Shown here: positions 7,402 to 16,926 of the stretch, piece by piece
How the letters are laid out: each line of letters starts with the position of its first letter
How positions within the stretch are numbered: the first letter of the stretch is position 1
Virus record (IMG/VR): IMGVR_UViG_3300046002_006040
Location: 1 to 35,842 of that record
DNA length: 35,842 bases
From: a virus
Reading direction: 5' to 3' (one strand)
Notes under the pieces: model-generated
Database searches by the model: none
What the model was told of the DNA's origin: nothing
Seen by the model: only the letters and a program-made list of their open reading frames with translations
Translations under genes and position numbers: made by a program

Positions 7402-7626
7402 ATGTGGTTTTTCGTTCTATTATTTATCGTTCTCGTAGGTGGTGGCTGGCTTGTAGGCAGGTTCATCGGAGAGCTCTTGTTTCCTGACCGAGAGGAAAAG
7501 CCAACCTACATTGATAAATCAGTAAACCACCACTATCACACGCACATTCACGAGCACAAGAACTTAACGGTGATTGACGAGGAAACCCACAAAAAAGGAT
7601 TAGAGCAATTTAAAGAAGGTAAGTAA
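7402..7626 (+). CDS. Small membrane protein with His-rich segment, plus strand
   Basis: A 74-residue product lies on the opposite strand between two late units. A TTG at 7396 is in frame, but the ATG at 7402 is preferred because a TAAATTTG box (7391-7398) sits just upstream. One N-terminal transmembrane helix (about 2-22, FFVLLFIVLVGGGWLVG) is followed by a polar tail with HHYHTHIHEH, seven histidines in alternation, then LTVIDEETHKKGLEQF. The His array could bind metal. No family is recognised. Orientation opposite to the lytic genes and a terminator of its own suggest expression in the lysogen. Confidence 0.7.
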   Translation: MWFFVLLFIVLVGGGWLVGRFIGELLFPDREEKPTYIDKSVNHHYHTHIHEHKNLTVIDEETHKKGLEQFKEGK

Positions 7627-7645
7627 TGGAAAGCCTAAAAAAATA

Positions 7646-7673
7646 TTAAAGCCTCTAATTAAAGAGGCTTTAA
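7646..7673. terminator. Hairpin terminator after the small membrane gene
   Basis: A perfect 11-bp stem (7646-7656 with 7663-7673) around a 6-nt loop lies 20 nt after the plus-strand stop codon. The T run after it is short, so efficiency is uncertain. Confidence 0.65.
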
Positions 7674-7704
7674 GTTGATTTCTCATTTGAGTAAAACAAA
7701 TCTA

Positions 7705-7734
7705 AAAACGGATAGCCTTGAAGTTATCCGTTTT
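7705..7734. terminator. Bidirectional terminator at the end of unit B
   Basis: A 10-bp perfect stem (7705-7714 with 7725-7734) has a 10-nt loop and T-rich flanks on both strands. It follows the minus-strand gene that stops at 7790 and also backs up the plus-strand gene. Confidence 0.8.
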
Positions 7735-7789
7735 TTGTTTTACAACTATTCCGAAAAATTATATACAACTTTACTCGAAAATTATATAA

Positions 7790-9805
7790 TTAGTATTTCA
7801 AGAAACCACCCGAACCAATATCAATTAATCCTGGTACTTGAATATTTGTTGAATCGAAATCAACACTTCCTGATATTTCAGAAGTAAATACATTACCCGT
7901 TTTAATCATTTTAGCAGTCAAAACATAAAGGTTTGTATCTTCCAATGGTCCTTCTGTGTCGAAACTATTGTTTTTAACGTACCCAACGCCATCAATTAAA
8001 ACGTTTTTGCAAGACAAAGCAATCATTAGCTTTCTCCAAATTTCCTTCGTTACAGGCTCAAATTTGAACTCGTCAACCTCATACAATTCAGAACTCAAAA
8101 GAACAGAACTAACATCTGTTTTGTGAACTTCTGATGATTCGTCAACATCACCTGAGCGCTTATGGTATGGAAGTCTAATTTTGTGCTTAATACCTGTTGC
8201 ATAAAACACATCGTTATTATCATTGTTCCAATACTCAATTGATTTTGTAAACTCATGAAGCACTTGAATATTGATGTCTTCCGAAAGCAAAGTAATCGTT
8301 GTGAAATTATCATCTTCTGCAATAATTGAAACACGAATAACCTCATCAATATAATCTACCATATCGATAGTGAACTCGTAAATTTCATAGTCAAAAATAT
8401 TGTAAATAGTTCCAGCAATTACCGAAACCTCAACACCCGAATAACTACTTGAAATTACAATAATCTCGGCATTTTTACTTTCGTCAAACAATACATCTTC
8501 AATCAAGAACCATTCTGTATCTACTTTTACATAACCTCCTGACTTCGCCCAAATAGGAAGCCCACCATTTAAGTAATGTGTTTCTCCTGTTGGAAAACCT
8601 GTATCGTAATTATAAATGTTTCCAGAAGTAAAATAAATACCCGTTTTACCACTTCCTAAGTCATACTTACGAGCATCGCGAGAATCTTTATTACCAATGT
8701 AGTTTGATTTTTTAGTAACGGTAACTGGAACCTCAACGCCATTGGCACGAATAACTTTTGCCGTATTGGTTTCATAATTCGATTTGAATTGTGTTGTAAT
8801 TACATCAGCCGTTTGAAACAATTGCACCTCATGGTATGGAAGCAAAACATCAACCTCACAACTTAAAGTGTTTTCATCTGTTTTATAGTTCCCAGCATCA
8901 CCAAAATCAATTCTATTTGCAAAACGAATACTATTTGCTTTTGAGATATAAAAGTATGGTGTTTGAATTCCGTACTCATCAACCATAAAATCAATTGAAG
9001 TGGAGCAACCTAATTGATCGCGAACATACAAAACGTAACTTCCAGCAATCAAGCCACTAAATACATTTGATGTTTGCCAAGTTGTATTATCTAATGAATA
9101 TTCAAAATCTAAACCAACCGCTACTGAATTACTTGCTATTGCGGTTGTTCCTCCAGGACTAATATTCAATTGTAAAACAAAATCATTAGGACTCAATAAG
9201 CTTGGCGTTGGTCCTCCTGTGTGATCTTGAAATCCGTTTACATCTTCAACAAGAATAGTAATATTTTGACCTCTTAAGAAATCAAATTCATAAGTTGTAC
9301 TTTCAATAGCAGAAGCCGTAACCGGTGTAATGATATTTTCAATATCGATATTAGTTTCAACAATAACCTTTACATTTTGACATGGATTGGTTGTTGCTTC
9401 CGCAAAAGAAACAGAAGTAATACTAATAGTTGTAGTATTTACAACTAATTCAAAATCAACATTTGCAACTAATAATGGATTCATCATCGCTAATCCTCCC
9501 TCGAAATCAAGATAATTATAATCAACAGTTAAAAAAACTGAATTCCCAACTCTTGATATATTAGAAAAAGTTCCTGCATAATCCAATTGTACAGCTTGCA
9601 TATATAAAACTGCTGTTGCTTCTCCTGGGTTATCAATATCAGGAACACCTGTTGTAACCTTATGCGCAGCACTCCTTAAAGTGACCCATTGGTGTCCTAA
9701 AGAAACGACTATTGAAGGGGTGAAGTTATTATTTCTAATATCAAATGTCAATGTACTTCCAACTACTAAATCTTCGTTGAATGTTATTTTAAAAATTTTT
9801 GCCAT
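7790..9805 (-). CDS. Large tail-tip/appendage protein with SprB-repeat-like domain
   Basis: This 671-residue beta-rich protein is the last gene of unit B. Residues about 232-270 (FEYSLDNTTW, NVFSGLIAGSYVLYVRDQLG, CSTS) match the pattern of SprB-repeat/PKD-like modules found in Flavobacterium cell-surface adhesins, where L.AGTY...V.D..GC is the core. The C-terminal third (from about 490) resembles a minor tail protein with many aromatic residues. It follows another large tail gene by 2 nt. A role at the tail tip or baseplate is inferred from position. I cannot assign a named family to the full protein. Confidence 0.65.
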   Translation of the reverse strand: MAKIFKITFNEDLVVGSTLTFDIRNNNFTPSIVVSLGHQWVTLRSAAHKVTTGVPDIDNPGEATAVLYMQAVQLDYAGTFSNISRVGNSVFLTVDYNYLDFEGGLAMMNPLLVANVDFELVVNTTTISITSVSFAEATTNPCQNVKVIVETNIDIENIITPVTASAIESTTYEFDFLRGQNITILVEDVNGFQDHTGGPTPSLLSPNDFVLQLNISPGGTTAIASNSVAVGLDFEYSLDNTTWQTSNVFSGLIAGSYVLYVRDQLGCSTSIDFMVDEYGIQTPYFYISKANSIRFANRIDFGDAGNYKTDENTLSCEVDVLLPYHEVQLFQTADVITTQFKSNYETNTAKVIRANGVEVPVTVTKKSNYIGNKDSRDARKYDLGSGKTGIYFTSGNIYNYDTGFPTGETHYLNGGLPIWAKSGGYVKVDTEWFLIEDVLFDESKNAEIIVISSSYSGVEVSVIAGTIYNIFDYEIYEFTIDMVDYIDEVIRVSIIAEDDNFTTITLLSEDINIQVLHEFTKSIEYWNNDNNDVFYATGIKHKIRLPYHKRSGDVDESSEVHKTDVSSVLLSSELYEVDEFKFEPVTKEIWRKLMIALSCKNVLIDGVGYVKNNSFDTEGPLEDTNLYVLTAKMIKTGNVFTSEISGSVDFDSTNIQVPGLIDIGSGGFLKY

Positions 9806-9807
9806 AA

Positions 9808-12060
9808 TTAATTTACTTTAAGTAATTTCCATTGCCCTTGTTTGTTAGGCTTTAAATTCATTAAAAAACCTTTTTCTTGTTCTCCATTTTCGTTTGTGAA
9901 CTCAATGCAACCATAAATATTTGGTATTTTTTTACCCAAAACAACCTTTGAGCCCATTAATAGTTGGTTAATTTCAAAAGTTACTTCGTGCTCAAATTCT
10001 ATGAATTCAGGAACATATCGAGGTCTTCCAATTTCTGAGTTAATAATATTTCCATTTTCGGCATACTCATTACCACCAATCAATTTTGTAGAAAGAGAAC
10101 TATTAGCTGTTGAGCTTGCATATCTAACATAATCAGACAAATATTTTGTCAATCCCGAAGCGATAGTCCAGCCATGTCTAAGCATACAATTGAATGGAGA
10201 CAAACGTAAATTATATGCCGTTTCTGGTGAGAATGTTCCAGAAGGTGCAACTTCAAAATCATCTTGCCATTTTCTCAAATTAAATACTGAACTCAAAGAA
10301 CCTCTCTTTAAATCAAATGTAAATACATCAGTATCGTAACGTGTATCTTGTGTTCCGTGCGTTAATTTTGGTTTTCTTCTTGCAAATTCGGCACCATAAG
10401 TATCAGCTCTGTATTTAGATAGCTTAGTATATTTATTAGTTAATCTTTTGATTACAGTTGAAAACTTTGTTGTTCCGTTGTATTCATCCAAACCAAAAGC
10501 TTCTTCATAATCACCGCCTTTTTCGTAACCCATTTCAAGTGAAGAATAAAAGTAATCAACTGCATCTGATCGTTTTACTTTTTTGACTTGATAAGGCAAT
10601 TTAATAGTCGTGTTTCTATTGTAGAAATATCCCAACTCTTCAATTCGAACAAACTCTTTGAAACCGTCATTTTCAATCCCTAAACCTAAATTGTGGGTTG
10701 CAGAAAAGCTTTCCATAAATTCTTTAAGAGAAGTGGTTAAAGGCTTGAAAACCTCATCCGAATTATCAAATTGACGAATCCAAAATCCATGTGCTAAACC
10801 TAACAAAGAAGCTTTACCGTCAGTTTGATATCCAATATCTGTTCTGCCTAATGTATCCGATTTCAAAACCTTTTTATTTGTGTAAACCTCAATAAGCCTT
10901 TCAGCTACTTCATGTGGCAATACGCATTTAGAAATTGATTTTTCAAAGAATGAATCTTCTTCAATGGTAACATTACCTTTTATATCCGTAACAGAAACGT
11001 AATATCTTGCTCTTGATGTACTGTAATTTCTTAAATCTGATTTTATTAATATTTCTAAAGCGACACTTTCTCCTGGTCCAACATTTAGAGTTTCGTCAAA
11101 ATCAAATCCAAAACGTGCGCCAACATTTACAACAGAACCACCAATTGGAGCGCCTCTTTGAAAATTATATAACGATGTTGTTACTCCAGGAAGTGAAGGG
11201 TTTGTATCAGCCCAAAATAATATTTTTCTTTCTCTGACATTGTAGTCTATCCCATTTTCATATACAACAAGAGAGATTCTAAAATGCGCCCATTGCCAAT
11301 CACTTTCTGTAATTATCGGTATAAAAGAAATGTCTTTGCCTATAAATCGAATAGTTCTATCTCTATCAAAAGTAGCTAACATCATCATCCCTGTACTTCC
11401 GTTATTTTCTGAACCATAAGAGGAAGGAAGTACTGAATGAGCTTCTTCATGTGATGTATTGGTTAATTTTAAAGGAAAACCAACAGACTCACTTCTTGTG
11501 TTACCATCATCTGAATAGACACTTAAATAAGCTGCATTATTTGACTGATCAGTTTCCCAAACCGATTTTAAAAATATTCTTCTACCATCTAATTCAACTT
11601 CATTTATTGGCAAATCCGATAATGGCAACCCGTCTAAAGTTGTACTTCTTGTTATTTCAATTGATTCTGATTCTCTGGCTTTGACTTCCATTTCCAAACC
11701 GCCAGAATTGAATTTAAAAGAAATTTTATTATCCTCAATTTGTCGCGTTGACATATCTAAATAACCAAAGTATGATCTAGTCCATACATCAGTTTTTGGA
11801 TGCTTCTCGTCTTTTACCAAACGAACTTCTGCATTGATTCCATAAACATCATAAATGGTTTTCAAGTAGTCGTATCCTTGCCCTTGAAACTTTAAGTTAT
11901 TTGAGAATTTAGGAAATATGCCGTGATAATCTTTGTGCCTTGTAAGTTCTTTTTCGTCATTATTCCAACCTATTGGCTCTTCAATAATCAAAGAGCCAAG
12001 GTTGTCATTTTGCAATATGAATCTTACTCTATCGAAATATGCTTGATTTACATTACTCAT
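9808..12060 (-). CDS. Large tail protein downstream of tape measure (tail-tip/Dit-Tal-like position)
   Basis: This 750-residue protein is the gene directly after the tape measure, where siphoviruses encode distal-tail and tail-associated proteins. ATG at 12060 is preferred over an in-frame ATG at 12072, because it overlaps the tape-measure stop as TAATG, a sign of translational coupling. The N-terminal segment (YFDRVRFILQN, GIFPKFSNNLKFQG) and the many beta strands fit a tail-tip scaffold. No catalytic motif is seen. The function is inferred from order alone. Confidence 0.7.
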   Translation of the reverse strand: MSNVNQAYFDRVRFILQNDNLGSLIIEEPIGWNNDEKELTRHKDYHGIFPKFSNNLKFQGQGYDYLKTIYDVYGINAEVRLVKDEKHPKTDVWTRSYFGYLDMSTRQIEDNKISFKFNSGGLEMEVKARESESIEITRSTTLDGLPLSDLPINEVELDGRRIFLKSVWETDQSNNAAYLSVYSDDGNTRSESVGFPLKLTNTSHEEAHSVLPSSYGSENNGSTGMMMLATFDRDRTIRFIGKDISFIPIITESDWQWAHFRISLVVYENGIDYNVRERKILFWADTNPSLPGVTTSLYNFQRGAPIGGSVVNVGARFGFDFDETLNVGPGESVALEILIKSDLRNYSTSRARYYVSVTDIKGNVTIEEDSFFEKSISKCVLPHEVAERLIEVYTNKKVLKSDTLGRTDIGYQTDGKASLLGLAHGFWIRQFDNSDEVFKPLTTSLKEFMESFSATHNLGLGIENDGFKEFVRIEELGYFYNRNTTIKLPYQVKKVKRSDAVDYFYSSLEMGYEKGGDYEEAFGLDEYNGTTKFSTVIKRLTNKYTKLSKYRADTYGAEFARRKPKLTHGTQDTRYDTDVFTFDLKRGSLSSVFNLRKWQDDFEVAPSGTFSPETAYNLRLSPFNCMLRHGWTIASGLTKYLSDYVRYASSTANSSLSTKLIGGNEYAENGNIINSEIGRPRYVPEFIEFEHEVTFEINQLLMGSKVVLGKKIPNIYGCIEFTNENGEQEKGFLMNLKPNKQGQWKLLKVN

Positions 12061-15000
12061 TATGCATTCCATTTTATGTTAGACAATTTCCAAATCTCGT
12101 GCCCTAAATCAATATTGTTTTGGACCACAACATTTGATTTGTTTTTCTTGGTGGCTTCAGTATTTCTTCTTAACTCTTCCAATAGTTCAGCATCGTATCG
12201 AGCGTTGAAAGCATCGGCACCTTGATAGTTTTTAGCCTTTTTGCCTTCCATATCCAAACTAGCCAAAATAGATGCTCGCTTCATTTGTTGATATTCATCA
12301 ATCGAAGGAATTACTTCTGTTCCTCGCTTTAAATCTAAAATGGTTGGCTTACTAACTACATACGGATTTTTTCCAGGCTCTAAGATTACCTCAGGACGAA
12401 CCTCACCCACTAACGCTTTACCTCCTTTGTGTGGTTTTCCTTGAGTTCCTTCTTCATATTTTGGAAGTGGAGAGGCTAATACTAAAGCAGTTTGAGCAGC
12501 CGATAAACCAATTGCTAAAGGAATTTGAATTGCTCGGTATGGAGTTCCACCCGTTCCAAAAGTAATAGCATCCAATTGAGCAGCAGCTAAGTTGATGGCT
12601 GTTAATGTTTTTGCTAAATCAATACCAATTTGAGCAGTAGCCAAAATACGTTGAGCAAGTGCAGCTTTAAACTCTTCCTTACGTCTTTCTTTTTCTAAAG
12701 CCTTACGTTTTTTGTCGCGTTCTTGCTCGATTAATGCCTTTTGAGTAGCATCACCTTCTGCCATTTCTAACTGCTGTGCGTAATATTCGTCATTGGCTTG
12801 TATATCCGCATCAATGCTTTGTATTTTAGCATCAAACAAAGCGAAAACTAAATCCTTCATCGTAGATGTTAATTCACTTTGAAGTTCTTTAATTAAATCC
12901 GCAGCCTCTTTTTCAAGCTCTACTCTTTTGTTAGCAACTAATTGAGTGTTTTTTAAATCTTCTTCTGATAACTGAACACGATACTTTGAAATTTTATTTT
13001 GAATATCGGCAATTTTATCGGCTGATATTCTTTCCGCTTCTGGCTTTTTGGCTTCTGCATCTAAAAGTGTTTGCAAAGCGTTGATTTGTTCAGTCAATGC
13101 CTTTTTAGCATACTCTTTTTTGATATTGAAAACTTCTTCCTCGTGCAACAATGTCAAGGCTTCAATTTCTGCCTGATTACCTTTCAATAATTCAAGATTT
13201 TCAGCATATAGTTTGTTTTCTGCTTCAAGCCTTTTGTTTAATTCAGTATCCTGATTTTGTAAAACCTTATCCGTTTTTTTCTGCTCAATAGCTACAATGG
13301 AATCAATAATTTTTTGACGATTAGCAAGGTCTTTCTTATCAAGATTATCTTTTTTTGCTTGATACTCTTCAATAACCAATATCTCATCATCAGTAAGTTT
13401 CTTTTTGATTTGACCACCATTAATTAAAGTGTTTATTTCTTCATTAGTTAAGTCGCGAACATCATCACTATATTGGGAAATGGCTCTCAATTTATGTGCA
13501 GCAGTTTCTTGAGCTAATGAAACTTCAACTTGCTGAGCATTCAAATAAGCATCTATTCTATCCTGAATTGATTCACTTTCATTATTTGCAATTTCGTTGC
13601 TAATTTCAATCTCTTGATCCATTCTGAACTTAGCCAAAGCAAAAGAATCATCATCAAGTTTTTTCATTGTTGATAAATATTCTTTTCTTGCTTTTATTGC
13701 AGCATCTTGACGTTTTTTAATTTCTTCGGCAGTTAATTTTGATATTTCCTCTTCGTTTTCAACCTCTGTACTTTTATTAGCTTTACCAACATTAGCAAAC
13801 TTCTTTTTAGCCTCATCAATAATAGACTGTTGTTGTGCTATCTTTTTGGTTAAAGCTTCTTTTTCAAGGGTTAAATCCTTTCCTGATGGTCCAAAGAAAT
13901 TTAAAGCATAAGGGTTAAATTCCGCTAACTCTTTTTTGTTTTTATTATACTGCTTTTTGTATTCGTTCAGAAGGTTTTCAGCCCTTACTTTAATTCCTTC
14001 TATAACTTCTTTTTCATCAGATATACCAGGAGTAAAAATTCCATTAAACTCACGTTGAAACTCCTTTGCTCCTTTTTTAATTCCCTCTAATTTAGCCTCT
14101 GAATATAATTCATCCCAGCCTTTGTTTAGTCGAATAATACTTTCAAGGGCACCAGAAGCACCTTCCACAAAAAATGAAAAGAACTCAGAAACAGGACCTT
14201 TTCCGTTTGCTAAAGAAAGTATTAATGAATCATAGGTTGAAGCTAACTTATCAGTCTTACCTTGTAAAGTTTGACTTCTAATAGTCGCTTGTTCTTCTGC
14301 TGTTCCAAACTCTCCCATTTTAGCAGTAAGTTCTTTTAATCTATCAGTATGCCCGATGATATTTTTAGCAGCAACCACGTTTTCAATTCCAAAAACACGA
14401 ACTGCAGCAGCTTGATCGTTTAAAATTGGTTTTAATGCTTCAAGTCTTTGTTGTACTGGAATTGTTTTATCTTTTAATGTTTCCATTGAAATTCCAAGTT
14501 TAGCCAACTCCCTTTGAGCGTCTTTTGGTAAAGCCTCAGGAGCACTAATTTTCAATAATACATTTCTTAAAGCCGTTCCAGCCTCAGCACCTTTTAATCC
14601 CTTTTCAGCCAATAATTCAATTAATGCAGTCGATTCTTTAATATTGATATTAGAAGTTTTTGCAACTGCACCAAATTTCAATAAAGCATCGGTAACATCA
14701 GGTATTTCTGCAGCTCCATACTTAGCACCATTTGCTAATGCATCAACAAAAAAAGCGGCTTCTTCTGCTGGTGCTCCGAATTGGTTCATAGCATCAGTTA
14801 AAGCGGTTGCAGCTGCTGGTAATTCCATTCCAGATGCTTTTGACAAAGTAATAACAGCCTCCGTAACTGCATTTAAGTCTTTGACGTTTTCAAGTAGTTC
14901 AGGTTTTGCTGAAGCAATAAGTTTGTATGATTCAACAACTGCAACTGCCCCGCCTTTAACTCCTTTTCCCATATCGATAGCGCTCTTTTTAAGGAACTCT

Positions 15001-15794
15001 AAATCTGCACCACTTGCACCGGTTATAGCTTGTAAATCTGCAACAGATTGTTCAAACTCTTTTATAATTTGAACCGCCCCTTGCATTACGGAAGCGAAAG
15101 CCGCAGTTCCAGCAGCTAAACCAAAAGCACCCGCTATATCTTTAACTCCAGATGCAAAAGATTTTAAACTTGGATAATTACCAACGTTTTTAGTAAAGTC
15201 TCCAACAGCTCTATCTGCTTTTTTTACTTGTGCATCAAGTTTTTCAAATTCCTGACGAGCCTTAATTGTTGCTTTTGAACTTTCACCTTCTGTAACTATT
15301 AAATCTCGAAGTTTGTTTTTAGCTTCGGTTCTTGATTTATTCAACTTATCATAAGCTGAAACCAAACCTAACTTTTCAAGAGTGGCTTGTTTTAGTGCTC
15401 GGTTGTTAATTTCATTCTGAACGCGTTCCTCAATGGTTAGTTTAGTACTTCGCTTTTTAGCGGTTTCTTCTTTATTGATAGCATCAAGTTCTAATTTTCT
15501 AGTTCTCAATGATTCTTGTTTAATTTTTTCCGCACTTTTCAAAGCAAGTTCTTCGGCTTTAATTGCATTTTCAACTTTTTGTAAAGCCAATTTCTCTTCA
15601 TTTTTTGCTGTAATAAAGGCTTGAGAATTGTTTGCTTTTTGGTATGAGTTCGCAATTTGTGCCAATGCTTTTGCGGAATCTACTAAATCATCATTGGCTT
15701 CAATAGCCAAACGAATATTTTTAGCATATTCTTTTCCGAATTCAAGACCTTCATCAGTGATTAAGTCTTTTCGTGTTATTGTTCCTCCAGACAT
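12060..15794 (-). CDS. Tail tape measure protein
   Basis: This 1244-residue protein fixes tail length and is carried inside the tail tube. Residues about 210-480 match the TP901-type phage tail tape measure domain (PhageMin_Tail: DLQAITGASGADLEFLKKSA, SKASGMELPAAATALTDAMN, EKGLKGAEAGTALRNVLLKI). Long charged coiled-coil stretches flank it (about 50-200 and 650-1010), and there are hydrophobic segments at 217-235 and about 1060-1100. At about 1.5 angstrom per residue the tail would be near 185 nm, a siphovirus. The C-terminus is basic and Asn-rich (RRNTEATKKNKSNVVVQNN). It is the longest gene in the window. Confidence 0.95.
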   Translation of the reverse strand: MSGGTITRKDLITDEGLEFGKEYAKNIRLAIEANDDLVDSAKALAQIANSYQKANNSQAFITAKNEEKLALQKVENAIKAEELALKSAEKIKQESLRTRKLELDAINKEETAKKRSTKLTIEERVQNEINNRALKQATLEKLGLVSAYDKLNKSRTEAKNKLRDLIVTEGESSKATIKARQEFEKLDAQVKKADRAVGDFTKNVGNYPSLKSFASGVKDIAGAFGLAAGTAAFASVMQGAVQIIKEFEQSVADLQAITGASGADLEFLKKSAIDMGKGVKGGAVAVVESYKLIASAKPELLENVKDLNAVTEAVITLSKASGMELPAAATALTDAMNQFGAPAEEAAFFVDALANGAKYGAAEIPDVTDALLKFGAVAKTSNINIKESTALIELLAEKGLKGAEAGTALRNVLLKISAPEALPKDAQRELAKLGISMETLKDKTIPVQQRLEALKPILNDQAAAVRVFGIENVVAAKNIIGHTDRLKELTAKMGEFGTAEEQATIRSQTLQGKTDKLASTYDSLILSLANGKGPVSEFFSFFVEGASGALESIIRLNKGWDELYSEAKLEGIKKGAKEFQREFNGIFTPGISDEKEVIEGIKVRAENLLNEYKKQYNKNKKELAEFNPYALNFFGPSGKDLTLEKEALTKKIAQQQSIIDEAKKKFANVGKANKSTEVENEEEISKLTAEEIKKRQDAAIKARKEYLSTMKKLDDDSFALAKFRMDQEIEISNEIANNESESIQDRIDAYLNAQQVEVSLAQETAAHKLRAISQYSDDVRDLTNEEINTLINGGQIKKKLTDDEILVIEEYQAKKDNLDKKDLANRQKIIDSIVAIEQKKTDKVLQNQDTELNKRLEAENKLYAENLELLKGNQAEIEALTLLHEEEVFNIKKEYAKKALTEQINALQTLLDAEAKKPEAERISADKIADIQNKISKYRVQLSEEDLKNTQLVANKRVELEKEAADLIKELQSELTSTMKDLVFALFDAKIQSIDADIQANDEYYAQQLEMAEGDATQKALIEQERDKKRKALEKERRKEEFKAALAQRILATAQIGIDLAKTLTAINLAAAQLDAITFGTGGTPYRAIQIPLAIGLSAAQTALVLASPLPKYEEGTQGKPHKGGKALVGEVRPEVILEPGKNPYVVSKPTILDLKRGTEVIPSIDEYQQMKRASILASLDMEGKKAKNYQGADAFNARYDAELLEELRRNTEATKKNKSNVVVQNNIDLGHEIWKLSNIKWNA

Positions 15795-15799
15795 ATTTT

Positions 15800-16408
15800 C
15801 TATTTTTTAGAATTGGTGGATTTATTTTTTTTCATTTGGTCTTCAATACTTTTTAGTTTATTGTCAACCTGTTCTTTTAAGGCAAGTACTTTCGTAACCG
15901 ATACGTTATTATAGTCAAAATCAATTCCTAAAACAGCAGTATAGAAAGCAAATATTCTATCCGTTGTAACTCTTACTGAAACAGAATTGGCATCTTTTTT
16001 TGGAAGCCTTTTTTTGATATTTTTAGCTTTCATTTCCAAAGCACTCGATTCGCGTTCAATTCGCTTTAAATCCTCGTAATACGTTTCTTTTGATAGTTTG
16101 TACCCATAAGACAAAAGAATGTCTACAAGCTCCTGATTGTAATCGAAATCAAGTGCTACTAATGCAGTGGCAATTCCTTTATGCTTACATTCGATAAAAG
16201 CAATCTCTTTTTCTAATTGCAAAAGCTTCATTTCCTCTTTTTCGGGAGAAAGGGTGTTATATTCCTCGAATAAGCTATCCCATATTGTTTGAAGTGTTTC
16301 TTTGTCTTCCTCTTTGTTAGAAGAAAGCAAATGAATTAATGATGCATCTTCAACAATGCGCATGAAAATCTTGTAAGGAATCGTTTCTAATGAATCGTAA
16401 ATAATCAT
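15800..16408 (-). CDS. Possible tail assembly chaperone, upstream of tape measure
   Basis: This 202-residue charged, helical protein overlaps the preceding gene by ATGA and ends 5 nt before the tape measure. The middle contains the long helix EEMKLLQLEKEIAFIECKHK, and a lysine-rich tail ends KKNKSTNSKK. Siphoviruses usually encode tail assembly chaperones here, sometimes by frameshifting. I saw no slippery heptamer at the junction, so this seems a separate gene. Family not recognised. Confidence 0.6.
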   Translation of the reverse strand: MIIYDSLETIPYKIFMRIVEDASLIHLLSSNKEEDKETLQTIWDSLFEEYNTLSPEKEEMKLLQLEKEIAFIECKHKGIATALVALDFDYNQELVDILLSYGYKLSKETYYEDLKRIERESSALEMKAKNIKKRLPKKDANSVSVRVTTDRIFAFYTAVLGIDFDYNNVSVTKVLALKEQVDNKLKSIEDQMKKNKSTNSKK

Positions 16409-16854
16409 ATCTCTAATGTGTTTCTGTAAAGTTGTAATACAAATGGTTTTAATTTTTGCTCAATAACCATGTTTAAATTCTCATCACTAAGCCCAAACAA
16501 GTCTTTTGAAAGCCAATTATCGGAATCCATAATCAAATCCACTTTTGGATCAGTTGAACCAAATACAACCATGTTGTTTTGAATTTTTGCATATAAACCA
16601 CCTAACAACTTGCCCGTGTCTTTAGCGTCGAAAGGTTCGCCTTTCTTTTTATCTCCTTTAGTGATTACTTCGGTTGCATAGGAATAGAAACCGATAGCAT
16701 CGCCATAGATATCCTTTGATTCTTCATTTAATTGCTTTTTGTTTAAAGCGGTCAATTCCGATTCAATGCTTCGGATAAAATCAAATAGCTCCTGATTTAC
16801 CTTTTCGGGAGTAAGTTTATTTGCTCTTTGTAATTGTTCTTTTAGTGTGGCCAT
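16405..16854 (-). CDS. Tail morphogenesis protein, unknown family
   Basis: A 149-residue product, with start MATLKEQLQRAN at 16854. An in-frame upstream start (16896) would lie inside the hairpin at 16871-16911, so the shorter form is preferred. It contains KKGEPFDAKDTGKLLGGLYA and DSDNWLSKDLFGLSDENL, a pattern seen in small morphogenesis proteins of Bacteroidota siphophages. Position between tail tube and tape measure suggests a chaperone or tail completion role. No catalytic residues are evident. Confidence 0.6.
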   Translation of the reverse strand: MATLKEQLQRANKLTPEKVNQELFDFIRSIESELTALNKKQLNEESKDIYGDAIGFYSYATEVITKGDKKKGEPFDAKDTGKLLGGLYAKIQNNMVVFGSTDPKVDLIMDSDNWLSKDLFGLSDENLNMVIEQKLKPFVLQLYRNTLEI

Positions 16855-16870
16855 GATGATTATTAATGAA

Positions 16871-16911
16871 AAGAGGACGTTGTAATATGTTTCCACATCA
16901 CACGTCCTCTT
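16871..16911 (-). terminator. Extended hairpin between tail-tube genes and tape-measure genes
   Basis: The arms 16871-16880 and 16902-16911 form a perfect 10-bp stem. The 21-nt loop refolds through ATGT/ACAT pairing to a GGAA (GNRA-type) tetraloop. On the minus strand it is followed by TTTTC. It lies in the only long gap within this part of unit B, so partial termination could lower expression of genes after the abundant tail-tube protein. Confidence 0.65.
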
Positions 16912-16926
16912 CTACAATAAGTTGAT

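Noticed and set aside
7697-7704. TAGATTTG as a minus-strand promoter box
   Set aside because: It lies at the foot of a terminator hairpin with no -33 element and no suitable gene close downstream.
7675-7887. Plus-strand open frame of 70 codons
   Set aside because: It runs through a terminator hairpin and into the opposite end of a large tail gene; no start signals.
14644-15072. Plus-strand open frame inside the tape measure gene
   Set aside because: Antisense shadow of the alanine-rich tape measure domain; no start signals and no recognisable family.
16390-16420. Programmed frameshift joining two tail chaperone genes
   Set aside because: The genes overlap by ATGA and no slippery heptamer is visible, so independent starts are simpler.
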